The position numbers and the translations under genes were made by a program. The notes below the pieces were generated by a model. That model was not told the origin of the DNA. It was given only the letters and a program-made list of their open reading frames with translations, and searched no databases. Below are positions 1-13,200 of a DNA stretch of 64,000 nt, in pieces. Positions within the stretch are counted from its first letter, which is position 1, and the number at the start of each line of letters is the position of its first letter. Source of the stretch: Mercenaria mercenaria (Eukaryota > Mollusca > Bivalvia > Venerida > Veneridae); the NCBI RefSeq assembly GCF_021730395.1, contig NC_069362.1:66667501-66731500 (forward strand), written 5' to 3'.

Positions 1-1192
1 GGAACCGCGAAATGTAGCATCACTTAGTTCTTAGTTGTTCAGCGTGTCACACAGGCATTTTAAGTGAATGATGAAACATATACTGGGAAATTGCCAGGGA
101 GCACAAGAAAGTCATCAGATTCTGTGTAGAATACAGAATAACACCTACATGTGTGTGAAGTTGGTACCAAAACACTTCACAGGCTGTAATTCATTAGCAT
201 CACTGCAGATTTTCTACTGGACTTTAAGAAATCTCATCTGTGGTCTACCATAAAAATATTGATAAAAGACGGCTTAAACGCCGTCACAAAGAAGTATAAA
301 TACACAGAATGGCAACAAGAGATAATCTCACGTAATGTCATGTCACGGCGTTATCTTATTGAACTTGAAGCTTTTGCTGTCTTGATCACTTGTGCTCAAA
401 TCAACAGACACTTAATTAAAGTATTAAATGCACTGGCGATACGACCGGCATGTAATAAACCGAATCGGGTCCAATTTTTATATGACAACTGTTGACTTCT
501 CAAACTTCCAATCATAAATTCATTCTTTCCTCGTGTAGGAAATACTAGTTACATTTAAAAAACACCGGCCATTAACATTATAAACAAACGATTTGATACA
601 AAGTTTTTCATGACACAATTTTTTATCCTTCTTTTGTCTGTTTCATACACCAGTAAAATGAGATCTTTCAGTTCCCATGTGATGTTGGTGAGATTTGCTC
701 TATATGCCTTTCAAGTAACAGGAGGCATGTAAAAAGTACTATACCACTACAGCAAAAAAAATTGTTTAAGTTATATAACTACGAGCATATCCATCAGATG
801 AAAACAGAGACCATTTTGTTGCTAAAACTACCACTCCACAACCATCTCTTGACTGGAAAATGATGATGATGGATAGGCTAACTATCGGCAGTACAGACTA
901 CAGTATTGTTTTAGTTTGTGTCTCTCTATCTTTCATTAGTTTTACAGGTTCAAGTTTAATGTATGTAACTCATGATGAAAAAGCAAAACTTGTTAAATCA
1001 TTAAAGTCATACTTGTTCCAGCAAATAGACAAACAGGCAGCAAAGAAACGTAATGAAATGTTGATTTTTACACACGCATTATCTTGGACAAATTCGATGG
1101 GTATATCTCAAAACATATCCGTTTATTTATTGATTTTGTAACAAAGGTTTTCATTGGATTATATTTACCCATAATACGTTCTACTGTTATTT
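1..1192. other. 5' flank of CCDC40, no gene recognised
   Basis: Only short open frames of 60-93 codons occur here. None resembles a known family or carries a convincing exon signal, so they are probably chance frames. The stretch is AT-rich and should hold the distal promoter of the gene that begins at 1214. I see no repeat family shared with the rest of the window. Confidence 0.5.
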
Positions 1193-1205
1193 CCTGCCTA
1201 GCAAC
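1193..1205 (+). promoter_or_regulatory. Candidate RFX X-box upstream of CCDC40
   Basis: The 13-mer CCTGCCTAGCAAC matches the imperfect palindrome bound by RFX factors (GTTGCC-N-AGCAAC type) at 11 of 13 positions, with one half-site, AGCAAC, perfect. It ends 8 bp before the chosen ATG at 1214. RFX factors activate motile-cilium genes across animals, which fits the ciliary product. Closeness to the ATG implies a very short 5' UTR, or an alternative start further in; this is the weak point of the call. Confidence 0.5.
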
Positions 1206-1213
1206 AAAACATC

Positions 1214-1239
1214 ATGGCGGATTCTGATCCTACAGAAAG
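1214..1239 (+). CDS. CCDC40: CCDC40 exon 1 (residues 1-9)
   Basis: Codes MADSDPTE and two bases of the next codon. The donor AAG|GTTTTAG is weak, but the joint with 4021 restores the frame exactly and yields a Pro/Ser-rich start like other CCDC40 N-termini. The ATG context ATCATGGCGG is good. Confidence 0.7.
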
Positions 1240-4200
1240 GTTTTAGAGTTTTTTACTTAATTTTTAACGTCACGAATTATGATTTTATCCTAATTCTAAG
1301 TGATTGACATCGCTTTTCATTTGTACATTTATCTAACATAATGACACTAGCATGTTCATGTTCGTTGTGCAATAAAACTGGGTTATTGTAGTTTCCCAAA
1401 TGTTTCTCAAACATTCCAAGGCAATGTTGTTTACAAACAAGAAATATATCGACGTTGGTGGGGATTTAACATATTGAAATTGTTGGATTGTACCAAAGAG
1501 CTTGAACATTCCTGTGCAAATTTAAACAGATACTGCATTTCAAATCAAAGCCAAAGACTGAAAAGCCCTCTCCAGTCGATGTCCACAGAGGCATTGTAGA
1601 GTATATTGTCGAAGTCTACTCCCTGACGCAGTTGTCAGACATGGGCTTTAAATGTGCAGGCTATGTGTAAGTCAGGGCTCAAATTTTGCTATCGCTAACT
1701 TGCTAAATGCAAGCAGATTTCACAGAATGTGAGTTGATAAAAACGTCACACACATTTTTTTGTGAGTTACAGTACAAATAATATAGACGGTATTGCCGCA
1801 GTTTTTGTTAATATTTGCGTTTTCGTTTGAGGATGAGGCAGTCACAGGGTTTTTTCTCGCATGCAGAAGACAGAAATCATGCATCTTTTGTTGGTGAGCC
1901 ATTTTTGTTGAATGCGTAATAGGAGTGGAAAAACGTGCAGCCCGATACAGGACTCGAACCTGCGACCTTATGCTTGAAAGTCAGATGCTCTACCAACTGA
2001 GCTAATCGGACAATCAATATCATAGACAAATTATAAATTATATACACACTGCTACAAATGGTTTACCATATAAAGAGATGTAGCAGTCTATCCGATAATT
2101 AAATTTAGAACGCAGTCTACCTTACTACTTCGCGAATCGGTACTTACTCACAATATTGAGTACGAAAATTCGTGTCACCCTAATTTCAGCTGGTAGTTAA
2201 GTTGCGCCATCAATGACATGTTCTCAATTATTTTCAGGGTCATTTTGATAATCAGTGTGCTAAATTGCACAAAATTGTGCATCAAGGAAAACCCTGCAAA
2301 CAATATTAGTGTTCTAACATGATTTTTAAGGATATTGTAAAAATTTTATTGAAAGTTTAAATTTGCAAGAAGATTTTCAGATTTAGCAAGTAAGAAAAAA
2401 AAAGCTACTTACTAAAATTTGAAAGTGGTCAAAAAAGTTAAATTTGAGCCCTGTAAGGGACCGGAACACTTCCCTCTTCAAAGAGTCAACTCTTTGGCTC
2501 AGTGGACAGAGCATTGGACTAGCATTTGAGTGACCTGTGTTCAAATCCTGCCACAGGCAGTTGGGATTATTTCGTCATAAAATGCTACCCTCTTTGATTT
2601 GTTAAGGCTAAAGTCATAAAGATAAAGGTAAGCTTTATTTAATGTCGCATATAATCAACATATAACCTGAGCTACAAAGCTCTTGTGTGACAAAGGAGGT
2701 ATCCAGTATTAAAGATATACTTACCTGTGCTGATTTTACCTCCTGGTACAACCCTTTAAAATGATGAGTGCCAAGCAATACCATTTTTTCACGTCTTTGG
2801 TATGACACTGCAAGGGATCAAACCCCAGACCACCCACACTCAAAGCGGACACTTTACCACTGAGCTATAAAGGTGAGGTTGTTTGGAATCTGAAGAGGGG
2901 AAGGGCTTACGCATCGCCTGCATGTTTATGATAATATATAATAATAATAATAATAACTTTATTTAAAGAAGGTAACACATAAAGATATATAACAGTATTA
3001 GAACATATTAAACATCTTAAGTTTCAATGTGGCCTTCTATGATATTAATAAAACAGTTCAACACACAAAAATAGATAAAAACTGATTATATAATTATAAT
3101 ACAAGACAGAATTTGAATGATAAATGTTTAAAGCCAGTCTCTCACAAATGCGTCAGGGAGTCAACTCCTTTGCTCAGTGGTTAGAGCATTGGACTAACAC
3201 CTGAGCGACCAGGGTTTGCCCACCACAGGCAGTCGGGATTTTTCGTCATAAAAATGCTATGCTCTTTCAGGCCTTTTTTTTGTCATAATTTTGAGAATGC
3301 CACCAACACCAGTGGAATTAGAAAAATTCTCTTGGAAATTGTCTAATTGCCAGTTTGGGAAAATTTGCAAATTACCAAAATTTATGTAAAGATATTTTTT
3401 GTGTAAAATATTAATTGATTGCATTTCAGTAAATGTTCAACAGTATAACTGTTGTTTTAGCAACCAAAATATAAATACAAATTAGCAAAACTATTTTAAA
3501 ACAGCAAAACCCTAAAAGGTCACAATCATTTCAAATTTTAAATTCAGAATTGGGAAAAAAGATACTTGTTTGCTTTGAGATTACCTCCTTTTACCAGAGG
3601 TAGATTTGTAGGGGAAAAAAGCCCTGTCTTTGATTTTTTATGGCTAAAAGTCATAAGAAGTGTAGTGATAGTAGGTTTATAGAACACTTCCATCAGCCTT
3701 GCTGTTAATTACAAGGTCCAGGATTCAGTCCCCAGTAGGGACCCTGGTATTTTCTCCCCTAGGTTTACTTTAAAGGATCTTTGTTACATTGTAACTTTGT
3801 CTTTAAATCCATGTACCCAATATTACCAATTCTTAATCCACTTAATTTTTTAATAATCACAAATTAAGATTTCTATATATATATATATATATATATATTA
3901 ATTAGCAACTGCAAAAAGTGGATACTAACCTCCAGTTTTGAAGATTGCATAAATTATTCTTGCACAAATCCAGTTGATTTTGATTTTGGTGTAACACCAT
4001 TTAATGTTTTCTTTGTACAGACCTGCATCTAGTGCATCCAAAAAGGATGAAGTTGCAGAGAACACCGGGACAGGGGAGCCCAGTGAAGCACAAGCAGAGA
4101 GACCACCATCTGGTAGACCTCAGTCAGCAGCAAAATCTGCTGCAGGTTTGTCATTTTGAATGATTCTTCTTTTTTTCCTGATTTACTTTAAGTGACTATG

Positions 4201-7200
4201 ATTTAACTTAATTGATACTGGTGCATTTAGAATAAACACTGCTGAAGCTCTTAACATTAGAAAAAGTGTTTGTTCTCCTGTGAATTCCATAAATTTTTCC
4301 TGAAATACTAACTGAAGACGTATTCTATTTTCTGTCTGTTTTTATTTAGATAAAAATCTGTTACAGGATCCAGACCCACATCAGCAAAACCAGGCTCAAG
4401 GCCAGCATCAGGCAAACCAGGCTCCAGGCCAGCATCAGGCAAACCTGGATCAAGACCTGTTTCTGCCAAATCTGGTGGTTCCAACAGACCTCCGTCAGCA
4501 CCAAGAAGTGGGCGTGGTTCAGCAGCTGACAATAAAGCACCTTCACCAGAGGCTGTAGAACAGCCAGTTGAGCAACAAGGGGAACAACCTGGTGTGGACA
4601 GAGAGGAAACAGGCCAGTCACTGGACCGCCCTGCATCAGCTGGCTCTAGAAAAGGTTCAAGACCTGCTAGTGCTAGTAGACCACAGTCAGCATCCAGAGA
4701 ACAAACACAGGACACTGCTGGAGGTAAGAACTGGGTCGAATTGACATTTATGGAGCTTTGATGTTCAGATTTCTTAAAACAGTTGTTATGATGGCCATTG
4801 TCATAAGTTTTGTTTAAACTTCTTTTTTTATTTGACATCAACCTCGGGGACAAAAGGTTGTTACATTATCCATTAAAGTAGTTTGCTGGAGTGAAACATG
4901 AAATTTGATATATAAAGCAGTTGATGAATGATTTTACTGTTCTGCCAGTTAAGAAAATTGTATGAGATAAATACATGTTCTTTTTAGCTCATCTGATTTT
5001 TTGAAAAAAAATGATGAGTTATTGTCATCACTTGAGCGGTTGTCGGCGTCGGCGTTGCCTGGTTAAGTTTTATGTTTAGGTCAGCTTTTCTCCTAAACTA
5101 TCAAAGCTATTGCTTTGAAACTTGGAATACTTGTTCACCATCATAAGCTGACCCTGTATAGCAAGAAACATAACTCCATCTTGCTTTTTGCAAGATTTAT
5201 GGCCCCTTTTGTACTTAGAAAATATCAGATTTCTTGGTTAAGTTTTATGTTAAGGTCAACATTTCTCCTAAACTATCAAAGCTATTGCTTTGAAACTTGG
5301 AATACTTGTTCACCATCATAAGCAGACCCTGTACATCAAGAAACATAACTCCATCTTGCTTTTTGCAAGATTTATTGCCCCTTTTGGACTTAGAAAATCA
5401 GTTTTCTTGGTTAAGTTTTATGTTTAGGTCAGCTTTTATCCTAAACTATCAAAGCTATTGCTTTAAAACTTGCAACACTTGTTCACCATCATAAGTTGAC
5501 CCTGTATAGCAAGAAACATAACTCCGTCCTGCTTTTTGCAAGATTTATGGCCCCTTTTGGACTTAGAAAATATCAGATTTCTTGGGTTAAGTTTTATGTT
5601 TAGGTCAACTTTTTCTCTTAAACTATCAAAGCTATTGCTTTGAAACTTGCAACACTTGTTCACCATCATAAGCTGACCCTGTACAGCAAGCAACATAACT
5701 CCATCCTGCTTTTTGCAATAATTATTGCCCCTTTTGGACTTAGAAAATCATTTTCTTGGTTGAGTATTATGTTTAAGTCAACTTTTCTCATAAACTATCA
5801 AAGCTATTGCTTTGAAACTTGCAACACTTGTTCACCATCATAAGCTGACCCTGTACAGCAAGCAACATAACTCCATCCTGCTTTTTGCAATAATTATTGC
5901 CCCTTTTGGACTTAGAAAATCATTTTCTTGGTTGAGTATTATGTTTAAGTCAACTTTTCTCATAAACTACAGCAAGCAACATAACTCCATCCTGCTTTTT
6001 GCAATAATTATTGCCCCTTTTGGACTTAGAAAATCATTTTCTTGGTTGAGTATTATGTTTAAGTCAACTTTTCTCATAAACTATCAAAGCTATTGCTTTA
6101 AAACTTGCAACAGTTTTTCACCATCATAAGTGGACACTGTACATCAAGAAACATAACTCTATCCTGCTTTTTGCAAGAATGATGGCCCTTTTTAGACTTA
6201 GAAAATCATGGGTAGGACAATATTTCTATTACACAAAAAAAATCAGATGAGCGTCAGCACCCGCAAGGCGGTGCTCTTGTTTATGTATATTTCTGTTTCA
6301 ACCAGCTCCTGCACCAGGTGGGGATGATGGGGATGGTGACAATGTAGTGGAGGATGATTTCCAGGGTATGGACCAGAACTATGGGCAGCTAATGGCTGCA
6401 GGAGGGGGTGGACCACCAGATGGTGATGGAAGTGATGGCTCAGGTGATGATGATGAGGAAGAAGATGAGGGTCAGGAAGAGGACTCAGACGAGGGCAGTG
6501 ATGCTGAGAGTAACGTTATGGTAGTTCTTGAACCCGACCATGTAAGTTAACCTTTATTTTTTACAGACATTCAGTACAATATATGAGCCGTGCCATGAGA
6601 AAACCAACATAGTGGCTTTGCGACCAGCATGGATCCAGACCAGCCTGCGCATCCGCGCAGTCTGGTCAGGATCCATGCTGTTCGCTAACAGTTTCTCTGA
6701 TTGTAGTAGGTTTTAATAGTGAACAGCATGGATCCTGATCAGACTGCACGGATGCGCAGGCTGGTCTGGATCCATGCTGGTCGCAAAGCCACTATGTTGG
6801 TTTTCCCATGGCGCGGCTCATATTGATTTTACTAACTACCCTTTTAAGCATTGTTCTGGTAATTCTTTTACAACTTAGCATGTTAAAAAATATATTTCAT
6901 TTTATATTTCACTGAAACTATTTAACCTTGTTTCTAATTTCATATTTTCTCTAATTTTGTAAATGATCTCTGATGTCTATAAGGTTTTATTAAGTGATGC
7001 AATATGTTTCCATCAACTGTTAGCTATGTTATATTTATATTTCAAATGCTTTTCACCTTTCAGCCACTGATGAAAAGGTTTCAAGCTGCTCTTAAGAATC
7101 AGCTTACCAAACAGAATGAGAAAGTCACATTAGAACTGAGAGAACTGGTAAAGAAAATCTTGTACTTTAAAGTCAGTGTCAATCATGATGGCTTGATTTG

Positions 7201-10200
7201 CATATTTGAGATGTAGTCACCTGATATAATTTAATGAAAGAAATTGGGAAAAAATGTCCTTAGCCGCTAAGTTTTTTTGTGAGATTGAAGTCTTTGCTAA
7301 CAAGAAATGCAGAAAGGCTATAAGGATAACTGACCTGTTAAGTGAAATTCTGTTGAAAAAAAAAATTATTATACCCAATTCAAACATAAGATTTACAATT
7401 TAGTAGAAGGATTCTGCAGTAAAGAAAAGGCAAGTCTTTCCAAATAGTTCAAATTTCTTCTCATGAAGTAGTTATTGCAGTGAAATGAATTGCATAAATA
7501 GCTTGAAACATGTTGTTTCCATCAAAGAATTTAAAAAAGCGATAGATGACTTTAGTTGTGTACATTTATAATATGAATACAGGATGAGTCATTGAAAAAT
7601 CGTAAGAAGGAGCGCGAGGACCTTGGTGTAGATCTTTACGGAATACAACAAGAACTTGCTCGGTACCAGATGATGCTCGAGAAACGGCATGATGAGTTCT
7701 CGGAGGTGAAACAGGTGCGAACTCAGGAGGAACAACAGCTAGAGGATGTCAGAAATATGTATAAAGATCTACAGTATAATGCTAATGTGGAGAAGAAAAA
7801 GAGTAAGTGTATTCAAGACAGCACAATCTGTTTCATGTTTTAAATGTGTTAAAGGGTTAACAGGATTTTGTTAAACAGGATTTCTCAAATAAAATATTTC
7901 TGTTTTTAGCTCACCCATGTGTCGGTGTTCGCGTCAGCGTCCGCATCCGCGTCCCGATTTGGTTAAGTTTTTGTATGTAAGCTGGTATCTCAGCAACCAC
8001 TTGTGGGAATGGATTGAAACTCCACACTCTTATTCACTGTGATAAACTGACTTACATTGCACAGGTTCCATAACTCTATTTTGCTTTTTAACAAAATTAT
8101 GCCCCTTTTTTGACTTAAAAATTTTTGGTTAAGGTTTTGTATGTAAGCAGGTATCTCAGTAACCACTTGTGGGCATGGATTGAAACTTCACACACTTATT
8201 TACTGTGATAAACTGACTTACATTGCACAGGTTCCATAACTCTATTTTGCTTTTTTACAAAATTATGCCCCTTTTTCGACTTAGAATGTTTTGGTTAAGG
8301 TTTTGTGTGTAAGCTGGTATCTCAGTACTCACTAATTGGAATGGATTGAAACTTCACACACTTGTTCACTGATATGATCTGACATGCACAAAGCAGGTCC
8401 CATAACTTTATTTTGCTTTCTTACAGAATTATGCCCCTTTTTCAACATAGAAATTTTTTGTTAAGTTTTTGTATGTAAGCTGGTATCTCAGTTTCCACTA
8501 ATGGGAAAGGATTGAAACTTTACACACTTGTTCACTGTCATGATATGACATACAGTGCAAAGGGTCAATAACTCAACTTCGCATTTTACAAAATTATGCC
8601 CCTTTTTCAACTTAGGAGTTTTGGGTTAAATTCTTATATGTAAGCTGGTATCTCAGTACCCACTAATGGGAATGGATTGAAACTTCACACACTTGTCCAC
8701 TGTCATGAGCTGATAAGCACTATACAGGTTCCATAACCCTATTTTGCTTTTTTACTAAATTATGCCCCTTTTTCGACTTTCGTATTCATTCAATCGACAA
8801 GGCTGTTGAATAGTCGAGCGTTGCTGTCCTCCGACAGCTCTTGTTTTTTGGGGGTTTTTTTGGCAGCTGAATAGAGTTTCAGTTACAGTGCCTCTGATGT
8901 TGTCAGATGCATACCAGGTCAGTATTGTAGATATGATTAGATTGGATACTTTACCTTGTGCTTCTGTGACTCCTGCAGAGTGAAGGTAATAACATATTTA
9001 TTATTGCAGTAAAGAGTTTCTGAAAAATTATAAATATAACTTGGAAGTTGATATTACTAATTTAATAATCTTCGTAATAATTCTTTTATTGGATGTTTTC
9101 AGCGTCTGAGTTGCAGGGTGAGGTAGAGAACCTTGCACTGAGACTGTTCTACATGCAGAATGCCAAGGAGGATGTGCGTTCTGACATTGCCATCATGAGG
9201 CGAGCAGCTGAGAAAGCCGACACCGAGGTAGCCAAGGCTGAAATAGAGAAACAGAAACAGGATCTGTTTGTAGACCGCCTTGTAGAACGGGTAGATAAAC
9301 TCAAGGAAGAGATCGCCATGTATGAAGCACAGCTCACTGCCCAGCTAGAAGAGACAAAAGCTGCCAAAGAACAGTTGATGGAAGCTTATATGGAAATTGA
9401 GGTAAGTTTAAAAACGTGAACTGTGTTATAGAACATTGGTATTATTGGCTTTTGACTGCATGATAATCTAGAGTAAAAGTAAGTTTGCTTAGTTTAGTGG
9501 GTGGATAACTGTATCAGTCATGGTGAAAGAGGTTCAAGACTTGTCTGACATTCAGTCAGACGATCCAGGATAACCCATCTGACCAAATGGAAACTCGTCT
9601 GACCATGCAGATGTGATAAAAACTGAACATGCATGTAAGAAAACTGCATTGCAAAAATACCTCGGCAGTAGTAAAAACCAACCCACTCCATACCATATTG
9701 GACGTACGGTCAGATGCCCTGACCCTTCACATCGGACCTAGCTATTTTTTGACTGCCGTATAGATATAAACATTGATGCTCGGTTTTGAATAATGTTTTC
9801 ACATAAAGGAAATAGCTGATGCACAACTTGAAATCTTAAAGATAATGTTGGGGTATATTTCATGAAAAAATAGTGTTAAATGCATTGAAGACAAAACATG
9901 ATAGCTGGTGAAAAATATTGGAAGGTGTGAACAGTAGACAGAAAAGAGAAAACATGTAAATATTATGTTTATAGTGAAAGAAAAGTCTTTTGAGTCAGGG
10001 TATTTTGTATAATATTTTACACCATGTATTTTATGTTTCAAGTTGTGTTATAGCTGCTGGTGTATTTCAGGCAATCAGTCTAGAGAAGAAGCAGTTATAC
10101 CAGCAGTGGAACAGCAGTTTGATTGGTATGAGGAGGAGAGATGAGGCTCATGCTGCCATGCTCGAGGCACTCAGGTATCTAACTGCCATATCTTTTTAGT

Positions 10201-13200
10201 CATGGTTGTAGACATACAGCTTTTCTCTACCATTACAGATAGAAAGGACAAAGTGCTCCACCTGACAGTATTTAAGACTTTGACTTTAATCTTATAGACC
10301 AGAGTAATTTCATTTTTAAATCAATTATAAATCTAAAATTTTTTACCTTTTCTTGAGTCTTGATTAAATTTTCCTTGTACATTTACAGAAGCATATTGAA
10401 ATATCAAAAGGTACATGTCTACATCACTATCCCGATTTAATATCATTTTTCAGGATGGGGGTTGTAACATTTCTACCTCTTTCTTTCTCCAGGTAATGGA
10501 TGTACTATTTTTCCTTTTTGAATTGCGTTCAATTTTATATCTATACTAATGGGAATATTCTATTGGATTATCAGTCAGCAACAACAGAAGGTGCTGTCCC
10601 TGGAGACAGAGATTGAAGGGTACAAGAAATCAATCCAGAAAGAGCAGGAGCAAAATGAGAAGCTGACTCTGATACTGAACAAGACAGAGCGAGATATCGA
10701 GACCGTGAAGAAACAGCTGACACAGTGCCAGAGCAAACACGACGCCCTCAAGTCAGAGTATGCCACTTATACCAGGATACTTCATGAGACTGAGCAGAGT
10801 TTGAACAGAGCAATGACTGTAAGTTTAGTAGTCTAGAGAACAACCTTTGTGTCATTATTTTCAGACCAGAATAGTGGATAATAGGATGCTGTTCAACAAC
10901 TGTTCAAAATACATGTCTCTCAGTATAATATTTCCAGTCTTGACATTATAACATTACTGTAAAATCATTTAATTTCGTGGGCATGAAATTTCGTGGTTTT
11001 GATCAAAACGGCAATTTCGTGGGAATATGAATTCGTGGATTTCAACTTTTGAACATAAAATGAATTGGAATTTTAATTGTCCGTTGGGATTAAATTTCAT
11101 GGATTTACTTAACCACGAAATCCACGAAAATTTGTCCCCCACGAATATTAATGATTTCACAGTATATTAAGGTTAAATTACCAGTTCTTGTTTTCTTCAG
11201 AGCCTTGTATCTTCAAATAACAAAAATGTCTGAATGACTTCAAGGTATCATATTGATCCTGCTGTTCCTTGATGAATTATAAATAAGAACTTATTGTGTG
11301 CAGTTGGAAAATGGGTTAAATCACAGTTTTTGTGAGCATAGTGTATTTAACTTTTATGATTATGAATTAAAGAACATTTAATGATAGTATCCATTATGTT
11401 AATATTTGTTTGCAGTAAAAGTTTAGAATGCCAGAAAGTGTTTTTATATTCAAACTTTTACTTTCATTATTTGTAGGACAAAACACTGAGACAGAATGAG
11501 TTGAATGCTCTATGGAAGCAGATAGAGAGAGAATATCTGGAGAAAGTGAAGCTGGAGGATGATATCATGGAAAAGATGAGGAGTCAGCTCACCATGGACA
11601 AGGCTGCTCAGTATACCAAAAAACTTACCACAAAGAAACGGGAATTGACTAAACAACTGGTAAATAACATAGACTATAATTCAACGACAATTAGAGAGGC
11701 GTGACTTATCCGCTATCCTCGGCGTTTACCGCAGTATTGTTTTGAGCTAAAAGTACAGACATGCCTCGATGCATAAAGTTGATTTATATTCGTATTAATT
11801 ATTTTCTGAATTTGTCTCTTGTTTCACATCAAAAAAAGATAATTGAAAAAGTGAAATGTAAAAGGGTATTTTTTAACAAAAATAAATCTGTTGGAAATAT
11901 TGAATTTGAGATAAATTTTCTGTACAGAACATTCAATGTTTTGTCTTTCTGTGCCATGTGTAGCATTCACATGGATTAATTTATCTGTAACTGATTCATA
12001 GATAAACATGTCCTGCAATACTTGCACAATAAGCCACAAATGAAATTGTAAAATCTAGTAGTTAAAGAATGGAAGATACTTAGCTAGTAAAACAAATATA
12101 TTTCACTTGTGCAACATGATGTGTAATGCACAGGGTGGAGTGAATGTCATTACATCACAATGTATATCCTAGAAAAAAGGCTAAAAGGTCATTTAATATA
12201 TGAGCCGTGCCATGAGAAAACCAACATAGTGAGTTTGCGACCAGCATGGATCCAGACCAGCCTGCGCATCTGCGCAGTCTGGTCAGGATCCATGCTGTTC
12301 GCTTTTAAAGCCTACTGCAATTAGAGAAACCATTAGCGAACAGCATGGATCCTGACCAGACTGCACGGATGTGCAGGCTGGTCTGGATCCATGCTGGTCG
12401 CAAAGCCACTATGTTGGTTTTCCCATGGCATGGCTCATATGTATGTTTCTTTTACATTTTAACTTGACAGGATGTGTATTTTAATATAATTCATATTCTT
12501 TCGCATTCGGATCAGTTCCCTGTCTTTGAAAAATCTTGATTTCTCACTGTTGGAAACAATGGGCTTATCTGGGTATGATCTATTGTTTTATAAATTCAGT
12601 AATCTTCTTAACCTTTAGCCTGCTGGTGGCAATTGTATCTGCCTTTGCGACCAGTGCAGACCAAGATCAGCCTGCACATCCGTGCAGGCTGATCATGGTC
12701 TGCACTGTTCACTATTCAGTCAGTAAATGTTTAGTGAACACCCCTTCAAATAACAATTGGTATTGCCCAAATTGAATGAAGGACCATTCCATTTTAGAAA
12801 TGTCGCAGGCTAAGGGTTAAAAGCTTGAAATGAAATGTTTGATTTACTACAGGAAACACAAATGGCCGAGGTGGAGAACGACATATCCCAGAATACCCTA
12901 CAGATCTCCAATGTCAAAGCTCGTATAGAACGTCTACAGAAAATCTCAGCAGATCTTGATAAGGAGATTGCCAGACAGAATGAGATCATTAACAAGAGTG
13001 AGAGCGAGATTGTGCGCAGAAACGCAATCATTGAGCGTAAACAGAATCTCATTGATCAGTTCAACAAAAAACTTGAAGTTATGATCAGCAAGGCTGGCGT
13101 AAGTGTCTGTCTTGTCAGTTTTAATGACTTTAATGAATAGGTTTAATAATAATAAAGTTGAGCAAATTTCTATAACATCCTTTACCTTGTTTACCAATTT

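Noticed and set aside
3690-3760. Possible B box (GGATTCAGTCC)
   Set aside because: No A box at the right distance and no fold; could be a very old SINE but cannot be supported.
4350-4366. Alternative acceptor for CCDC40 exon 3 at TTATTTAG
   Set aside because: Its use would shift the frame and lose the KPGSRPASG repeats and the joint to exon 4.
4308-4853. 181-codon open frame on the minus strand
   Set aside because: It lies over CCDC40 exon 3, whose repetitive Pro/Ser composition keeps the opposite frame open. It runs across real splice sites and has no family resemblance.
5115-6129. Several similar open frames of 65-105 codons
   Set aside because: They are the same frame of a 172-178 bp tandem repeat read again and again; an expressed protein family is not needed to explain them.
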